Shown piece by piece: positions 1 through 11,269 of a stretch of 64,000 nt of DNA; within the stretch, counting starts at the first letter, position 1; each line of letters begins with the position of its first letter. Position numbers and translations under genes: made by a program. Origin of the DNA: Gigaspora rosea (lineage: Eukaryota > Glomeromycota > Glomeromycetes > Diversisporales > Gigasporaceae); NCBI GenBank assembly GCA_003550325.1, contig QKWP01001734.1, forward strand, positions 40,696 to 104,695. Direction: 5' to 3'. Below the pieces are notes generated by a model. The model worked only from the letters and a program-made list of their open reading frames with translations. It was not told where the DNA came from and made no database searches.

Positions 1-2067
1 TACAAATAGCTAAATCAATTATACATCAAATGCACTGATGTATGCTGTATATCACACCAAAACAAGCTAATAAAGCTCAGTATCCAGCATTATATGCTGG
101 TGTGCTTCCAAATAAGTAGGAATCACAAGCGTGCGATCCTGTTTGTTTAACCAGAATGCAAATGACAATCATTCATCAAACAATTAGTTAATTATCATAA
201 ATAAAAATTTAAATTAAATAACATCTAACAACGTTTAAATTTACGAAGAACTATAATCAACTTTAAACAACTAAAAATATTACAAGATTGTCATTTGAGT
301 AATTTACGTCAGTAAAAATCAATTACATTCCCTGACTCTAATCACCCTAAACACAAACAAAATTAACCCTAAAAACACAAAAACAAAAAAAAAACAAATA
401 TTCTCAAACAAATCCAAACCAAATTTACAAACAAAAGCTTCGAAATCTAAAATTTAACTACTAAAAAATAACAAAAATAACAACAAACCTAAAAATATAA
501 TAAACAAATGTAAACAATAATAAATGTCAACGGCTGATCTTAAATTAGCTGATGCTAAAACTTTGTCCTATTTTGATATAAAATTTTAAAATTTTTTATA
601 GAAGTTTTCTTCGCTTTTGTCTTAAATTTAGGCTAAGGTTTAGATGGAGATTTTATATTTATAGAATATATATGGATTCTACAAAACTTATAGTTTCCAA
701 TCGAAACCCTAGAACTTCAACATCAGCCAACTACAACATCGGCCATAACAATAAATAAACTTAATCAACAGCAAAAAAAAACAACAAACGCAAATTAAAT
801 CATACACCGGAACTAAAACAAACACTAACCCAAAAACAATACCAAATTAAACAAATAAACAAAATAATAAAACCGAAAACAATAGATAACACACACGTAA
901 ATTCAAAATTAACAACTCAAACCAAAATAATGATCGTACTGGTCCTACATAGCGTCACACGCTGCGCAACTAGCCTAATTATTTAAGATTTTCTCATTTA
1001 TTGGCTAATCAGTGATGATCGACATCAACACAAATAAACGATTAACCAACTATAGTTAACCATGTGCTTTAGAAAAGAAGATGCATAATAGGATATGTTC
1101 ACACCAAAATTTGATGATCAACCATTCAAATTGCGCGAATTTGATCATCCCGGAGAAACAAACAAAGCGAAGAAAAACGAAAAACACGAAAAATACACGA
1201 AACGCCAGCCTAAGCGCATTAATTAAAAGTATCAGGAAGGCGATTTTGCATATATAATACTCCTCTAACCCTACACTAATATTAACTAGACTGGCCTAAC
1301 CCTAATTTTAGTTAAAAAACGGTAAATCAAAATTTGGTGCGTACATAGATGCATCCGGTCAACTACTGTGTACAATATGTTGTCTTTACAATCAATTGTG
1401 GCGAGTGAACTAGACACAATATTTGGCTTCGCTATTTACAAATAGATTTCACAACATCAATCAATATTTATTGACTTTAAAAGCTTATTAACGTTGAATT
1501 CCATAGAGATTATACCTATTGAGAAGACTAGCGTATAGCGTTTGTCAGTACACCTTAGAAAGTTTCCCTTTTTTGTATATTGTACAAGGGTGCTATTCAC
1601 TATGATTTTTGAAAATTACTCTCAATATTCACGCTATTTAGTATATTTGTTTCTCATACAGTACATCAGGATACTATACAATTTTAACTTAGTTTTTTGT
1701 AAAAGACCCAAATGCGTATGCAGACTGCGGGCATTTGTGTATTATTAAATTGTCAAGTTGTCTGGATAAGACATTATAAATTTCGGGCATCAAATAACAG
1801 TAATTTATACCAAATACAATAACCATCTATGTCAGAGACTAAAGGCTGGTTAAAATCAAAAACCTTATTTTGAAGGCCTTTAAACGATATGATAATCTGC
1901 ATTCACTCACACCTTTTTCAAATGGGCATAATTTTGTGCTTTCTTCCAATTCTGATTAAAAAATAGGGACATAAGATACATTGATGTTATTATTTGACGA
2001 ATCTATTTTATGCATCTAACCGAGATGGCTGATTTATAATTATTTGACAATGAAAAATTGGTGTAAT
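1..2067. other. AT-rich intergenic DNA without a recognisable gene
   Basis: I see no supported coding region here. The first 900 bases are A/C-rich on the plus strand with many AAAC-type runs. A 44-base stretch at 931-974, starting TGATCGTACTGGTCCT and ending GCTGCGCAACTAGC, recurs in diverged form at 26787-26830, so it belongs to a dispersed repeat. The 68-codon open frame at 1542-1748 has no family resemblance and the composition of random AT-rich sequence. Confidence 0.6.
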
Positions 2068-2449
2068 TAGTGTTTCAAGTCGATATGTCATTAGTCGACT
2101 TAGTCGACTTAGTCGGCTAAATTAGTCGATCTTTTAAAAAGTCGACTTAGTCGACTATGAATATAAATAGGTACTATTATATAAAAACAATCGGAATTTT
2201 TCGGAAGGTAGACAATAATTCAACCTAAAATACGAGCATGCTCAGTGGGTAGTTTCGGAATTATATAAAATATGCCAAAATACGGGTAAGAAAGATATTT
2301 AAGAGGCAATATATCTATATTATATGCAGTGTGTAGAAAAATAAATGAATATTATAGTAATATTCATTTTAGTCGACTTAGTCGACTAAGTCATATTTAG
2401 AACATCGACTCGACTAAGTCTATAAATTTTTTATCGACTATAATCACTA
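2068..2449. mobile_element. hAT-like MITE with TCGA-rich inverted repeats
   Basis: The ends are inverted: TAGTGTTTCAAGTCGAT on the left and, read on the other strand, TAGTGATTATAGTCGAT on the right. Just inside are inverted arrays of TTAGTCGACTTAGTCGAC. TAGTG ends and the size suit a non-autonomous hAT-type element. I could not find a matching 8-bp target duplication, so the exact borders and superfamily are tentative. Confidence 0.5.
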
Positions 2450-2554
2450 CCAGATCGTAGACCCGGGCGTGAAACTCAAAATCTACAATAACCAAATGCG
2501 GGTTTTTTCAAATATCTAGGCTGCCCACTATAAATGAAAAATATGCATGCTTAT

Positions 2555-4580
2555 TAACGTATAGTACAGAACAAACCGAATGTTTTACTATATTTGAATA
2601 TGCGGTGTTCTCGTATACAGTAATATAAATAATACAAATTTGGTTAAGATTTTTTTATTTATGTTTCTGTTAGAATATTCCCCTGTTAGGTTCATGATCC
2701 ATAATCGACAAAACATTTGCCATGAATACTCTTTTTTGGTAAGATCTACCATTACGAATTAGGAAAAAAATTCGTGGTGTTTTTATATACTATATTACTC
2801 TACTCTATTACTCTACTCATACTCTTTATCAAAATTCGATACTCTTTATCATGTATAGATTACTCTAGAGTACCCCACACACCCGCCTTACGAATTTGAA
2901 TTAAATATATAGTTTTTCTTTTCGGATAAACAGCCACATTATTTTGGCTATTTTTTTTTCGGTAAAAGCCACATTATTTTGGCTTATACTATTTTTTTTT
3001 TTTTAATTAAATTAAAAAAAATAAGATTTTCGAATAACCGCACTATTATGGTTAGGATAAATCTCGATAATGTTGTATAAAAAAAAGGTATTTTAAGGCA
3101 ACTGCTGGCTTAGACAAATGTAACTCCAATACGTGTCAGTAATAACGTGTATGCTTTTTTTTATTTTTTTGATGATAAATAAAAAAAAAAGTTTTTTATT
3201 TTTACATAATCATCGCTAACTAATAATATGGCTTAGAATAAATGCTATTTGACGTAACATATATACTATGCAAAATATTTTCGGATAGCTACGCCACTGT
3301 GTCTTAGCATATATGCCCGTTGCAATCAGTATGTACGATGTACATAAAGGTCGCTGTAGAACCAAATATAATAAATTTTTAACGTATGGTACAGAACAAA
3401 CTGAATGTTTTACTATATTCGAAAAAAAATATGCGATGTTCTCATATAACAGTAACATAAATAATACAAATTTGGTTAAGATTTTTTTATTAGAATATTC
3501 CCGTTAAATTCATGATCGATAATCGTTTACCATGAATCCTCTTTTTTGGTAAAATCTACCATTACGAATTAGGAAAAAAATTCATGGTGTTTTTATATAC
3601 TCTATTACTCTACTATTCAATAAGTATGTACGATGTACATAAAGATCACTGTCGATCCAAATATAAAAAATTTTTTTAAATCGGTAAATAAATATAGAAA
3701 TCCGTGTAAAAATGGTAAAAGTATTATCTTTTTTGGAATAATACCTGATCGATACAAACTACTTATTTTTTTTCTTAGCATGAGCTTATGACAAATACTA
3801 TGTACTCTAATATTATTAATATAACAAGCATACAAATTCTTTTTTTGAAAAAAAAAATAGTTTCAAATAACTTCTATCAATATATCTTAAGATAAATGCC
3901 GCTACAAGATAATATCAGCACGTATGCGTATGTATGTAAAGATTGCTGTCGATCAATAAAAACTCTAATAAATCGGTAAAATATTAAATATAGAAATCAA
4001 TATTGCAATGAACTAAAGTCTGGTTATTTGTTAAAAAAAATAAAGATTAAAATTTTTTTTCTTATTTATTAATACCTTATAATTTATTTTAATACCTTAT
4101 AATAAAACCGTAACAACTTTCTGATACAGTATAATCTTTTCTTTTTTAAAATTGTGTAAGTTAGAAATTTTTGACCGAAATTTAAATATTAGCCAATTTG
4201 CCATTGGCCGTTGCCAACCGATTCATATAGAATACGGATTGAATAATTGAATCCAGATTCGTCCCGATTCAAGTTATATACAAAGTAGTGTTCAGATTCG
4301 ATTTGAATAGCCTTTAATTAAAGAATAGGATCGAGGTACTACCTTTGTTAACTCTAGTAAGTGATTAATTCTGCAGTATAAGTGAAGCTACTATAATTTA
4401 AACTTATTAAACCTAAGAATAGTTTTTTGTCTTATTATAAATCTTCATCATGACGACTAATTCACAGACCGCATCAAACATTTATTTAATGTTATATTTT
4501 TTAGAATATAATTTTATTATTTTACGGTTTCTATAAAACTCGTGGGTACAAGAAAATAGAAGTTACTGGCTAGTTCTAAT
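2555..4580 (+). repeat. Arm A of a large inverted repeat
   Basis: This block is repeated in inverse orientation at 16561-19612. Matching landmarks include the outer segment (TATAGTACAGAACAAACCGA here, a diverged inverse at about 19585-19612), the run with CTTTTTTGGTAAGATCTACC, and the inner segment with TCATGACGACTAATTCACAG and GTTACTGGCTAG. Inside the arm, short modules recur, many built on small dyads such as GCCACATTATTTTGGC; the segment near 2558-2790 is repeated near 3370-3600. No coding capacity is visible. The two arms enclose about 12 kb that holds the only host-type genes in the window. Confidence 0.8.
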
Positions 4581-4818
4581 GGTAAAAACTCACCACCATG
4601 TACTAGACCGGGGTTTAATGTTAGGTTTTAATATTGGTGGGGTGTAAGAGACCCGGGTCTTTTATACTGCAGTTTACGGTAATCACATTTAAAATTTTAT
4701 TTCTTTTGTTTGATTTTTTTTCTAATTTTTGCTTTTAAAATATTAATTATATGCCGCCTGGATCTGCAATTTAATGGATATTGCAACAGAATTCTGGACA
4801 CTCTACAGGAGAACAATT

Positions 4819-5305
4819 TTACAATAATACAGTACTTGCTTAATTTCAACAACAAACTAGTTTATCCGTAATTTTTATTACTTCTCTTTAGACATACTTC
4901 TAAGAAAATTTGAAAAATGGCCCTAACCCGATCAAATTAACGTTAAATTATAAATTTTCAAATTAGTGTTACAAAATTGTCAAAATTTTATCAATCGATT
5001 AATTAATAAATTATTTTACTCAACAATCGATTTTATTCGTCCAATCGATTAATTGACCGATCGATTAGTTGACCAATCGATTAATCGATTAATCGATTTG
5101 TCAACTAATCGATTCATCGATTTTCCAACTTTCGATTTATATCACTATTGCAAACCTGACCTATCATTATATATAGCTGTAAATGAATATTACTATAATA
5201 CAGTATTTTCCTAGTTTCAACTTTAAACTAGCTTTATCCGTAATTTTAATTACTTCACTTTAGACACATTTCCAAGGATATTTGAAAATGGCCCTAGCAT
5301 AATTA
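4819..5305 (+). repeat. Direct repeat pair (about 120 bp each) upstream of the cysteine-rich gene
   Basis: Copy one is at about 4819-4935 and copy two at about 5186-5305. Both carry ATACAGTA, a stretch reading TTTATCCGTAATTTTxATTACTTC, TTTAGACA and AAATGGCCCTA in the same order and spacing. A TCGAT-rich MITE lies between them. The second copy ends about 120 bp before the start codon at 5423, so it may overlap that gene's upstream regulatory region. Confidence 0.7.
4965..5147. mobile_element. Short hAT-like MITE rich in TCGAT
   Basis: The ends are TAGTGTTAC and, inverted, TAGTGATAT. The core is a dense array of AATCGATT units in both orientations. The flanks TTTCAAAT and TTGCAAAC could be a decayed 8-bp target duplication with two mismatches. 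Its layout (TAGTG ends, TCGA-type core) resembles the element at 2068-2449. Confidence 0.5.
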
Positions 5306-5360
5306 AATCAGTGCCATGTATAACCATAAATGAAAAATAGTGATATCATATTAAAAAAAA

Positions 5361-5370
5361 ATTATAAATA
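5361..5370 (+). promoter_or_regulatory. Possible TATA element of the cysteine-rich gene
   Basis: ATTATAAATA lies 53 bp upstream of the ATG at 5423. In this AT-rich DNA such a match is weak evidence, and it is offered only because of its position. Confidence 0.25.
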
Positions 5371-5422
5371 CTGCTTTTTTAATCAAAGGCATGGATCATA
5401 AAAATTATAATAAATTACCATC

Positions 5423-5785
5423 ATGAAAAAGCTCTTGTTAATTTTTACTCTCACATTTTTGATTATCACTGTCGCTGAAGCAGCGAATTTGAAAAGAAAA
5501 GAACATTATCTAATTTCTTTGTTCAAAAGACAAGAAGAACTTTCATGCCCTCCATCAAGAACACCTTGTGGAGATTTTGACTGTTGTACTTCTACGGAAG
5601 TATGTACTGACGAATTTTGTTGCGATAAGAGCCGTACTTGTGGAAGAAATTGTTGTCTTTCTTCTACTGAAGTATGTGTTCGAAACCTTCATTGTTGCAA
5701 CCAGGACCGTGTCTGTGGTGGTGGTCTGCATGAAGCTACCTGTTGTGATGCATCACAAACATGCGTACATGGTAAATGTATATGA
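5423..5785 (+). CDS. Small secreted cysteine-rich protein, granulin-like Cys spacing
   Basis: An intact 120-residue intronless frame. Residues 1-20 form a classic signal peptide: a Lys-Lys start, a hydrophobic core rich in Leu, Ile and Phe, and a likely cut after AEA. Residues 21-36 are a basic stretch with LKRK and FKR, so a Kex2-like protease may remove a propeptide after residue 36. The remaining 84 residues hold 18 cysteines, with six CC pairs alternating with single Cys, for example CC-x5-C-x4-CC-x5-C-x3-CC. Paired-Cys spacing of this kind resembles granulins and other knot-like folds, but I cannot assign a named family. An even Cys number suits full disulphide pairing outside the cell. 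In an AM fungus this is a candidate symbiosis effector or wall-associated protein; that role is inference. The start is the only Met that gives a signal peptide. Confidence 0.85.
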   Translation: MKKLLLIFTLTFLIITVAEAANLKRKEHYLISLFKRQEELSCPPSRTPCGDFDCCTSTEVCTDEFCCDKSRTCGRNCCLSSTEVCVRNLHCCNQDRVCGGGLHEATCCDASQTCVHGKCI

Positions 5786-6177
5786 GTAACGTGAAAACTT
5801 TTTCAATATGTATCTATGGGGCTACTTTTTGATCTATAGTGTTTCTTCTGTGACTGCTTTACATTTGTTAAACTTTTAAGATTTTTATCAATATTAATTA
5901 TTTACAAACATTTAAAGAATATATATATATTTATTGAATAATTAAATATTTTATTATGATATTTTTGTCAAGATTTGTATATGATAAAGTTCATAAATAA
6001 AATGTGATAATGTTCTTCGTAATTTCTCTTGAAATTGACATGTCAATAACAAATGTAAAATTGACGTATGTTTTGCAATCGGTGAAATTGGTAAAAATTT
6101 ATTAAAAATAAAAGTTACAAATTTAAATTTTATGTCAAGATTTCGTTAAAAAAAAACTATTTTAATATTGGTATTTA
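5786..6177. other. Intergenic AT-rich DNA downstream of the cysteine-rich gene
   Basis: No gene is visible. AATAAA-type sequences occur (for example near 5995), but none can be singled out as the polyadenylation signal. Confidence 0.4.
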
Positions 6178-6330
6178 TAGGGATAGGCCGCTGCGAAGGC
6201 GGAATATTTCAAAAGTCGGATATGTCAGAAACCGAAATTTAGCAATTTTGGCCCGCGTTAGCATAATGCAGGCCTGTGCAGGCTGTGCATGCTGTGCAGC
6301 CTACGCAGTATTTCGATTTGCCCATCCCTA
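6178..6330. mobile_element. hAT-like MITE, 153 bp, with 8-bp target duplication
   Basis: The ends are TAGGGATAGGC and, inverted, TAGGGATGGGC. They are flanked by GGTATTTA (6170-6177) and GGTATTTT (6331-6338), an 8-bp target duplication with one mismatch. The interior is unusually GC-rich for the window, with repeated GTGCAGGCTGTGCATGC-type sequence. It sits immediately before the remains of the BTB-BACK-TLDc gene. Confidence 0.75.
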
Positions 6331-6694
6331 GGTATTTTTCTTGGTCACGTAAAACATTAATTCCAAAAACATTAATTCCAAATATCAAAGATTTCAAGCG
6401 CAATCAGTAGTTTTAAGATATAAGCCATTATAAGTCATTAGAATTTCGAAATGAATTGGTAAACATAACCATAACAAAGATGGAAACAACATTAAAACTG
6501 TTAATCTAAGACATGTACTATTCAGCAATTAGAAATTATTATTAAATAACTATATAAAATTTTCTTATTTTATATCTTACAAAGTTAAATTTTTAAAATG
6601 CTAAAAATATTAATAAAATTCTAAATTAAATTAAATTTAATTAAAGGATATTTATGGCGGAATGGTTTCATTAGAAAATCTTGACGTTATGACT

Positions 6695-7759
6695 CAGTGT
6701 TGGAAATCTTATGTTCTCATGTTCTCATGAGAACATCACTTTTAATCTGAGAACATTTACAAAATTTAAAATGTTCTCTATTAAATTTTTTTGAGAGCAT
6801 TAAGTTTGAAAAATATGTTCTCTATGTAAATATATTAAATAAGAAAAAATTATTTTTATTAATATAGCAGTTAAAATAATTAAGCTCATAAATATTTAAT
6901 TGTTAGTTAGGTGAAATAGAAAAAATTTAGTTATTGTTGAATCATAAAAAATTTTAGATAATATAGTTTATTGATTTATCCATTTCTAGTTTTGCCTTAT
7001 TATATAAACTTTGATATACATATAATATCATAAATTTCAGAGAGCTAAACTCACTATGATTGTAATTTTTATAAGAAAATTACTTAACAAATCTTTAGTT
7101 ATGATTCTAAACTTTAGTGCTATATTTTAAAATTTATAGTAAGGAATCTTTTGAATCTATAAATTCACTATAGTAAAAATGAAAGTATATTATATTTACT
7201 TATTTATTTAATTAATTGAGAAATGTTAATAGCTTATTTAGAAACTAAATATATAAGCTGAGTCAAGCCAATAACATCTTTAACAATATATAAAAAACCT
7301 CAAATACTACTTTTTTAAAAATATACATATGAAGTTATAATCTTATTATTATAAATAACTTAGCTTTGTTTATATAGTTTGTTAAATAATTATATTTTTT
7401 ATTAATAATTTTTAAATATATTAATTAAAAATAAAAATTAAAAAATAACTTAAAGTATAAAAGTATAAGTGTGAGAAAGATAATGAGAGAAAGAAAATAA
7501 GAATAGGAAAGAGTAAAAAAGAGTAAGAAAGAGTAAGAAAGAGTGTGTGAGAGAGAAAAAGAGAAAGAGAGAAAAAGAAAGAGAGAAAGAGAGAAAGAGA
7601 AAGAGAGAAAGAAAGAGAGAAAGAAAAAGAGAAAGAGAAAAGAGAAAAAAAGAGAAAAATTTTTTTCTAATTGAGAATATAAAAAAATTTTTGAGAACAT
7701 TAAATTAAATAAGCATGTTCTCATGAGAACATAAATTTCAAACCAGATTTCCAATACTG
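6695..7759. mobile_element. Non-autonomous hAT-like element inside the BTB-BACK-TLDc gene
   Basis: The terminal inverted repeats start CAGTGTTGGAAATCT and, on the other strand, CAGTATTGGAAATCT. Each end also has the self-complementary ATGTTCTCATGAGAACAT nearby. The flanks GTTATGAC (6686-6693) and GTTGTGAC (7760-7767) look like an 8-bp target duplication with one mismatch. CAGTG ends and 8-bp duplications are typical of hAT elements. No transposase is visible. Removing the element joins two pieces of one BTB-BACK coding sequence, which independently supports the borders. Confidence 0.8.
7471..7659. repeat. GA-rich microsatellite (AGAAAGAG type)
   Basis: About 190 bp of almost pure purine on the plus strand, made of GAGAAAGA, GAAAGAGA and AGAGTAAGAA variants. 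It lies within the hAT-like element at 6695-7759. The long Ser/Leu/Phe-rich open frame on the minus strand here is a by-product of this composition. Confidence 0.9.
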
Positions 7760-8566
7760 GTTGTGACCTCATAATTATTGCTTGTAAACTTTTATTTAAA
7801 ACTTATTTGATTGAAACAAAAGCTTTGTGGCTTCGATTGCATTTTTCTGAAGTATATCAAAAAAGCCTTCAAAATAATAAATTTCAAGAATTACAAAATT
7901 AGTGCAATTATATTACAGTAAACATCCAGAAAAATTTTAAATCAGAAGATTTTACATCTATTCAATAAAATGTGTTAATTCACCTATTAAACGAATTAAT
8001 CTACAAATGGAAGAAGTAAAATTTGGAAACATGCTATTGAATAAGGAATTGCACAAAAATATTGGCATGTCATCTGATCCTAAAAGCTGGTTTAATAAAA
8101 ATTTTTTAACCATGAAGATTGCTTTACAAAATTGGTTACATATATTTGTTATTGTCAAATATGATATCTGGTAACGAAATTATTGACTATTTTCAACCAA
8201 ATGCTGAATAGAAATCTATGGGTGATATAACTAAAAGATTTTTATCTTCAGATCCAACAAAAATATCAGTAATTCTTACACTTTTTGTAGCTTGAACACA
8301 GCCATTACTAAACAGAAGAACTATGCTATTATTTTCAACAATTACTATAAATGGCCGGAAACAAGAACCGGGTCTGTTATGTTTCACCAATTTTAAAACC
8401 CATAATAGACCCTGATTATAGTATGCAGCTGAGAGCTTATATCGTGTAGTGTAAAAATTTAAAACGCACATACACTATGCACTTATAATATACAATTTAG
8501 TTTTCAAAAAAGAGCTACATTTAATTAAAAAAGATCCTGCAATCTGCACCCGGGTATAGTACATAG

Positions 8567-8758
8567 AGGACCCTGAAGAACTCTGATACAACTCAGATCT
8601 GAGTTTGTATAATTTTAGCAGTATTTTAGCCAAATAGATGTATAAAATAGAGCAAAATTTGAAAATTTATTATATAAAAATGCAACGTTTGATGAATTTC
8701 TATGCAAAATTTCCTTTTTTAGAATCATCTGAGTTGTATCAGAGTTCTTCAGGGTCCT
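8567..8758. mobile_element. 192-bp MITE, perfect 32-bp inverted repeats, perfect 8-bp target duplication
   Basis: The left end starts AGGACCCTGAAGAACTCTGA and the right end is its exact reverse complement over 32 bp. GTACATAG occurs directly on both sides (8559-8566 and 8759-8766). The 8-bp duplication points to hAT-type mobilisation. Perfect ends suggest a recent insertion, later than the decay of the surrounding TLDc pseudogene. Confidence 0.93.
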
Positions 8759-9260
8759 GTACATAGTGGATATACTATCTAGAGTGATCTTTTATCCAGC
8801 TATTTACAGTAATAACGAAGTGCATACTGCTAAAATTGTTTCATGAATAGATATAAAACTGATGCACATGCTGTAACAAATAATTCATATGAATTTTAAT
8901 TACTTTATCATGGAACCAGAGATGGATTTACTCCTGATTCTTTTGGAATTTATGCAATGAACAAACATATGTTGTTGTAGTTGTGAAGCTTAAAGGAAAA
9001 AATGAAATTTTAGATATAATCCTATTGAATGAGATAAACCAAGTGGTAAAGCTTATATGCATAAGATTTGCAAAGATTGCTTTATTTTTTCATTAAAAAA
9101 TGTTATATTCAAATTCTATTTTGAATTGTGTGAAATAAAACCCAGAATGTGCTATTTTTTGGCATCCTTATTGAGGTCCAGCTTTAGGGATTGTAACATT
9201 AATCAATGTTGGAATTGTCAATGCTCATATAAAAAACAAACTGAAATGCATCTACAAACA

Positions 9261-10975
9261 ATTTTGATGGGAGGTAAGGTTGGATCTGTCCTGTTTAGTC
9301 CTTCTCGTTCTCTAATAAGAACAGTCTCAAAAGTATGTATAGTCCAGTTCGGTCCAGCTTCTCATCTCAAAAATAAGCTATTTTCATGTTAGTGAATATC
9401 AATTTTAGCTATCATATTTGAAATAAAATTCATGCATTAATGTTCTTTAATAACTATTTAATAAGGTAGCTGCGTGATGCTGTCACACAAAACAAGGAAC
9501 AGAAGAATTAGTAGATCATTTAGAAGTTTTAAAAAAATGAATTGTTTAGCATGTTTAGCAAGTTAAAGTTTTGATAGTGATGGTTGAAAAAATTATTTTA
9601 TCTGATTAACTTAAAATTAAAAAATCGATAATCACCAATATGTTATTTATATTTACATCTTTCAACAATGCAATATGATTTAAGATTATGTACAATGCAT
9701 AGATAAAATTTTTATAATGCGGAGATTTTTGTTACTATTGTGAGTGGGCTTTTCATTTTTCTTATTAAATATGGTCTAAGACATTGATTATCAGCACATT
9801 TCTGTTAATATTCTCAACGAACAATGCCACTTATTCATACCTAATTTTTATTTTTAGTACAGTATTTTCAATTTACTTACAGTTCATACACATACTTGTA
9901 TTGTGCTCATTTTCGGTAATGTACATACGTACTAAACATATTTTGTTGATATGACATAATAATATTTGTATCCACTAGGGTTTTAATTCTAATTAAAAAT
10001 GCCCAGCTGATAATTTGCATAGAACTTGTCATCAATTAGGGCTAAGCGTCGACCTATATCCGACACATCTGACTTGGAAATTCTGGGGCAGCCTCAAAAA
10101 TCATATATAACACATTATTAACATATTCCATACTTAGGTGTATACTAATCTATATAAAAATATTTTATACGTAGGCTTATTATATTAAAGGGACGAATAA
10201 AGTATGACACTAATCGATATAACAAAGGTTTAATATGTAAGTTATACTGTTTAACAACGATAAAAGTGTATATAATCGCAAAATCTCATTTTATAGTCAG
10301 TATTATTGATTATGTAATGCAATTACATAAAATTTTACTTTCTTATTTGCATTATATACTGTACTTTACGTGTAATGTTCTAAATTGATATCAGTTATGT
10401 ATGTAGTTGGTCAAATCAATATATGTTGCCTAATCTGTTACAGAATTCAAATGTGCTAAGCTGAAGTAATGAAGCAGTTATTATCGTATTAGCTGATTTT
10501 ATTGCAAAATCATGCTGATGTTCGTCTTTTACAGTTAGTTTAGTGCTACAGTCGAGGCTTATTGTTTAAGGGCGGAAGTTTTTTTTGTTTTTACCGGATG
10601 ATATACGATTTAATCAACTTCGGGTTTCTATGAATATCAGTTAATATAATATATTAAAGTAGGGCTAGTAGTATGAATAAAAGGCTGTGATCATACTGAT
10701 GCCAAGGCCATAAAATTTATGAACAGTTTTTTTTTACTTCCTTATTGTGCAAAATGAAAAATTAACCTTGTATAAACTTAAATATGGGCATTATTTTATC
10801 TGCAGTAAATTAAGAAAAAAAATAAAATAAATAAAAATAAAAAATCTGCTCATTCGTTCCGAATTTTAAAATCGTTATAATGCAAAATGAAAAATCAACT
10901 TCGCATAGCCTAATAAATGAATATATAAAAATTAATAACGAAACGTAATATTAGTGAGCTTGCGCATCTATACCG
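9261..10975. other. AT-rich intergenic DNA
   Basis: No supportable gene. Two fragments of a dispersed repeat lie at about 10747-10780 and 10878-10912: each carries TGCAAAATGAAAAATYAAC followed by a decayed TTGTGTAGCC. This is the end sequence of the element at 25353-25865, here degenerate. Confidence 0.5.
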
Positions 10976-11079
10976 AATTATGAAATTATACCAGTACGAT
11001 CACGTTTCTTGTGTAACATGAAATGTGTATAGGGATGGTTTCCTTCAACTTTTTTGATGTCGCTTATCCTGATTTTTGC
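10976..11079 (+). repeat. Dispersed repeat, second copy at 19645-19742
   Basis: The segment with ACCAGTACGATCACGTTTCTTG, GGATGGTTTCC and CAACTTTTTTGATGT recurs at 19645-19742 with about 10-15% differences by eye. The sequence GGCGTCACTGATTAT follows it at 11183 but precedes the other copy at 19622, so the order has been rearranged. Confidence 0.65.
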
Positions 11080-11269
11080 AAAAACCTTTTTTAGTAGGAG
11101 TAATGATTTTCATTTATTCGTTTTTGGACAGAGTTAAAATTTTTACATACTAAATATGTAATATATATGTAAATCACTGTTATGTGGCGTCACTGATTAT
11201 AATCTCGAAATTTCATCATTATGATGTTAACGATGTTAACTTAAAATTTTTACATACTTTATATATAAG

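Larger units (their letters stand above)
6376..9260 (+). pseudogene. BTB-BACK-TLDc family pseudogene, broken by two insertions
   Basis: Fragments in shifting frames match the order of the BTB-BACK-TLDc family that is amplified in Glomeromycotina. The BTB part reads AQSVVLRYK then NKDGNNIKTVNLRHVLFS (about 6400-6540). An intron probably follows, then IYGGMVSLENLDVMT (to 6694). After the hAT-like element comes LIIACKLLFKTYLIETKALW and LHFSEVYQKS, then BACK remnants LQMEEVKIW, ALQNWLHIF and ISGNEIIDYFQPNAE. The TLDc part reads HGTRDGFTPDSF, NPIE-stop-DKPSGKAY and KDCFIFSLKN. The family probably acts as ubiquitin-ligase adaptors or oxidation-resistance proteins; the copy here cannot make a protein. 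Stops, at least five frameshifts and the insertions at 6695-7759 and 8567-8758 destroy it. The NPIE stop is TGA where Trp is expected. The 5 prime end is uncertain. Confidence 0.8.

Noticed and set aside
7425..7772. Minus-strand Ser/Leu/Phe-rich frame resembling a membrane protein
   Set aside because: It is the complement of the GA microsatellite inside a hAT-like element.
9057..9392. 111-codon plus-strand frame as a separate gene
   Set aside because: Its first part is the tail of the decayed TLDc domain (KDCFIFSLKN) and the rest is out of frame with it.
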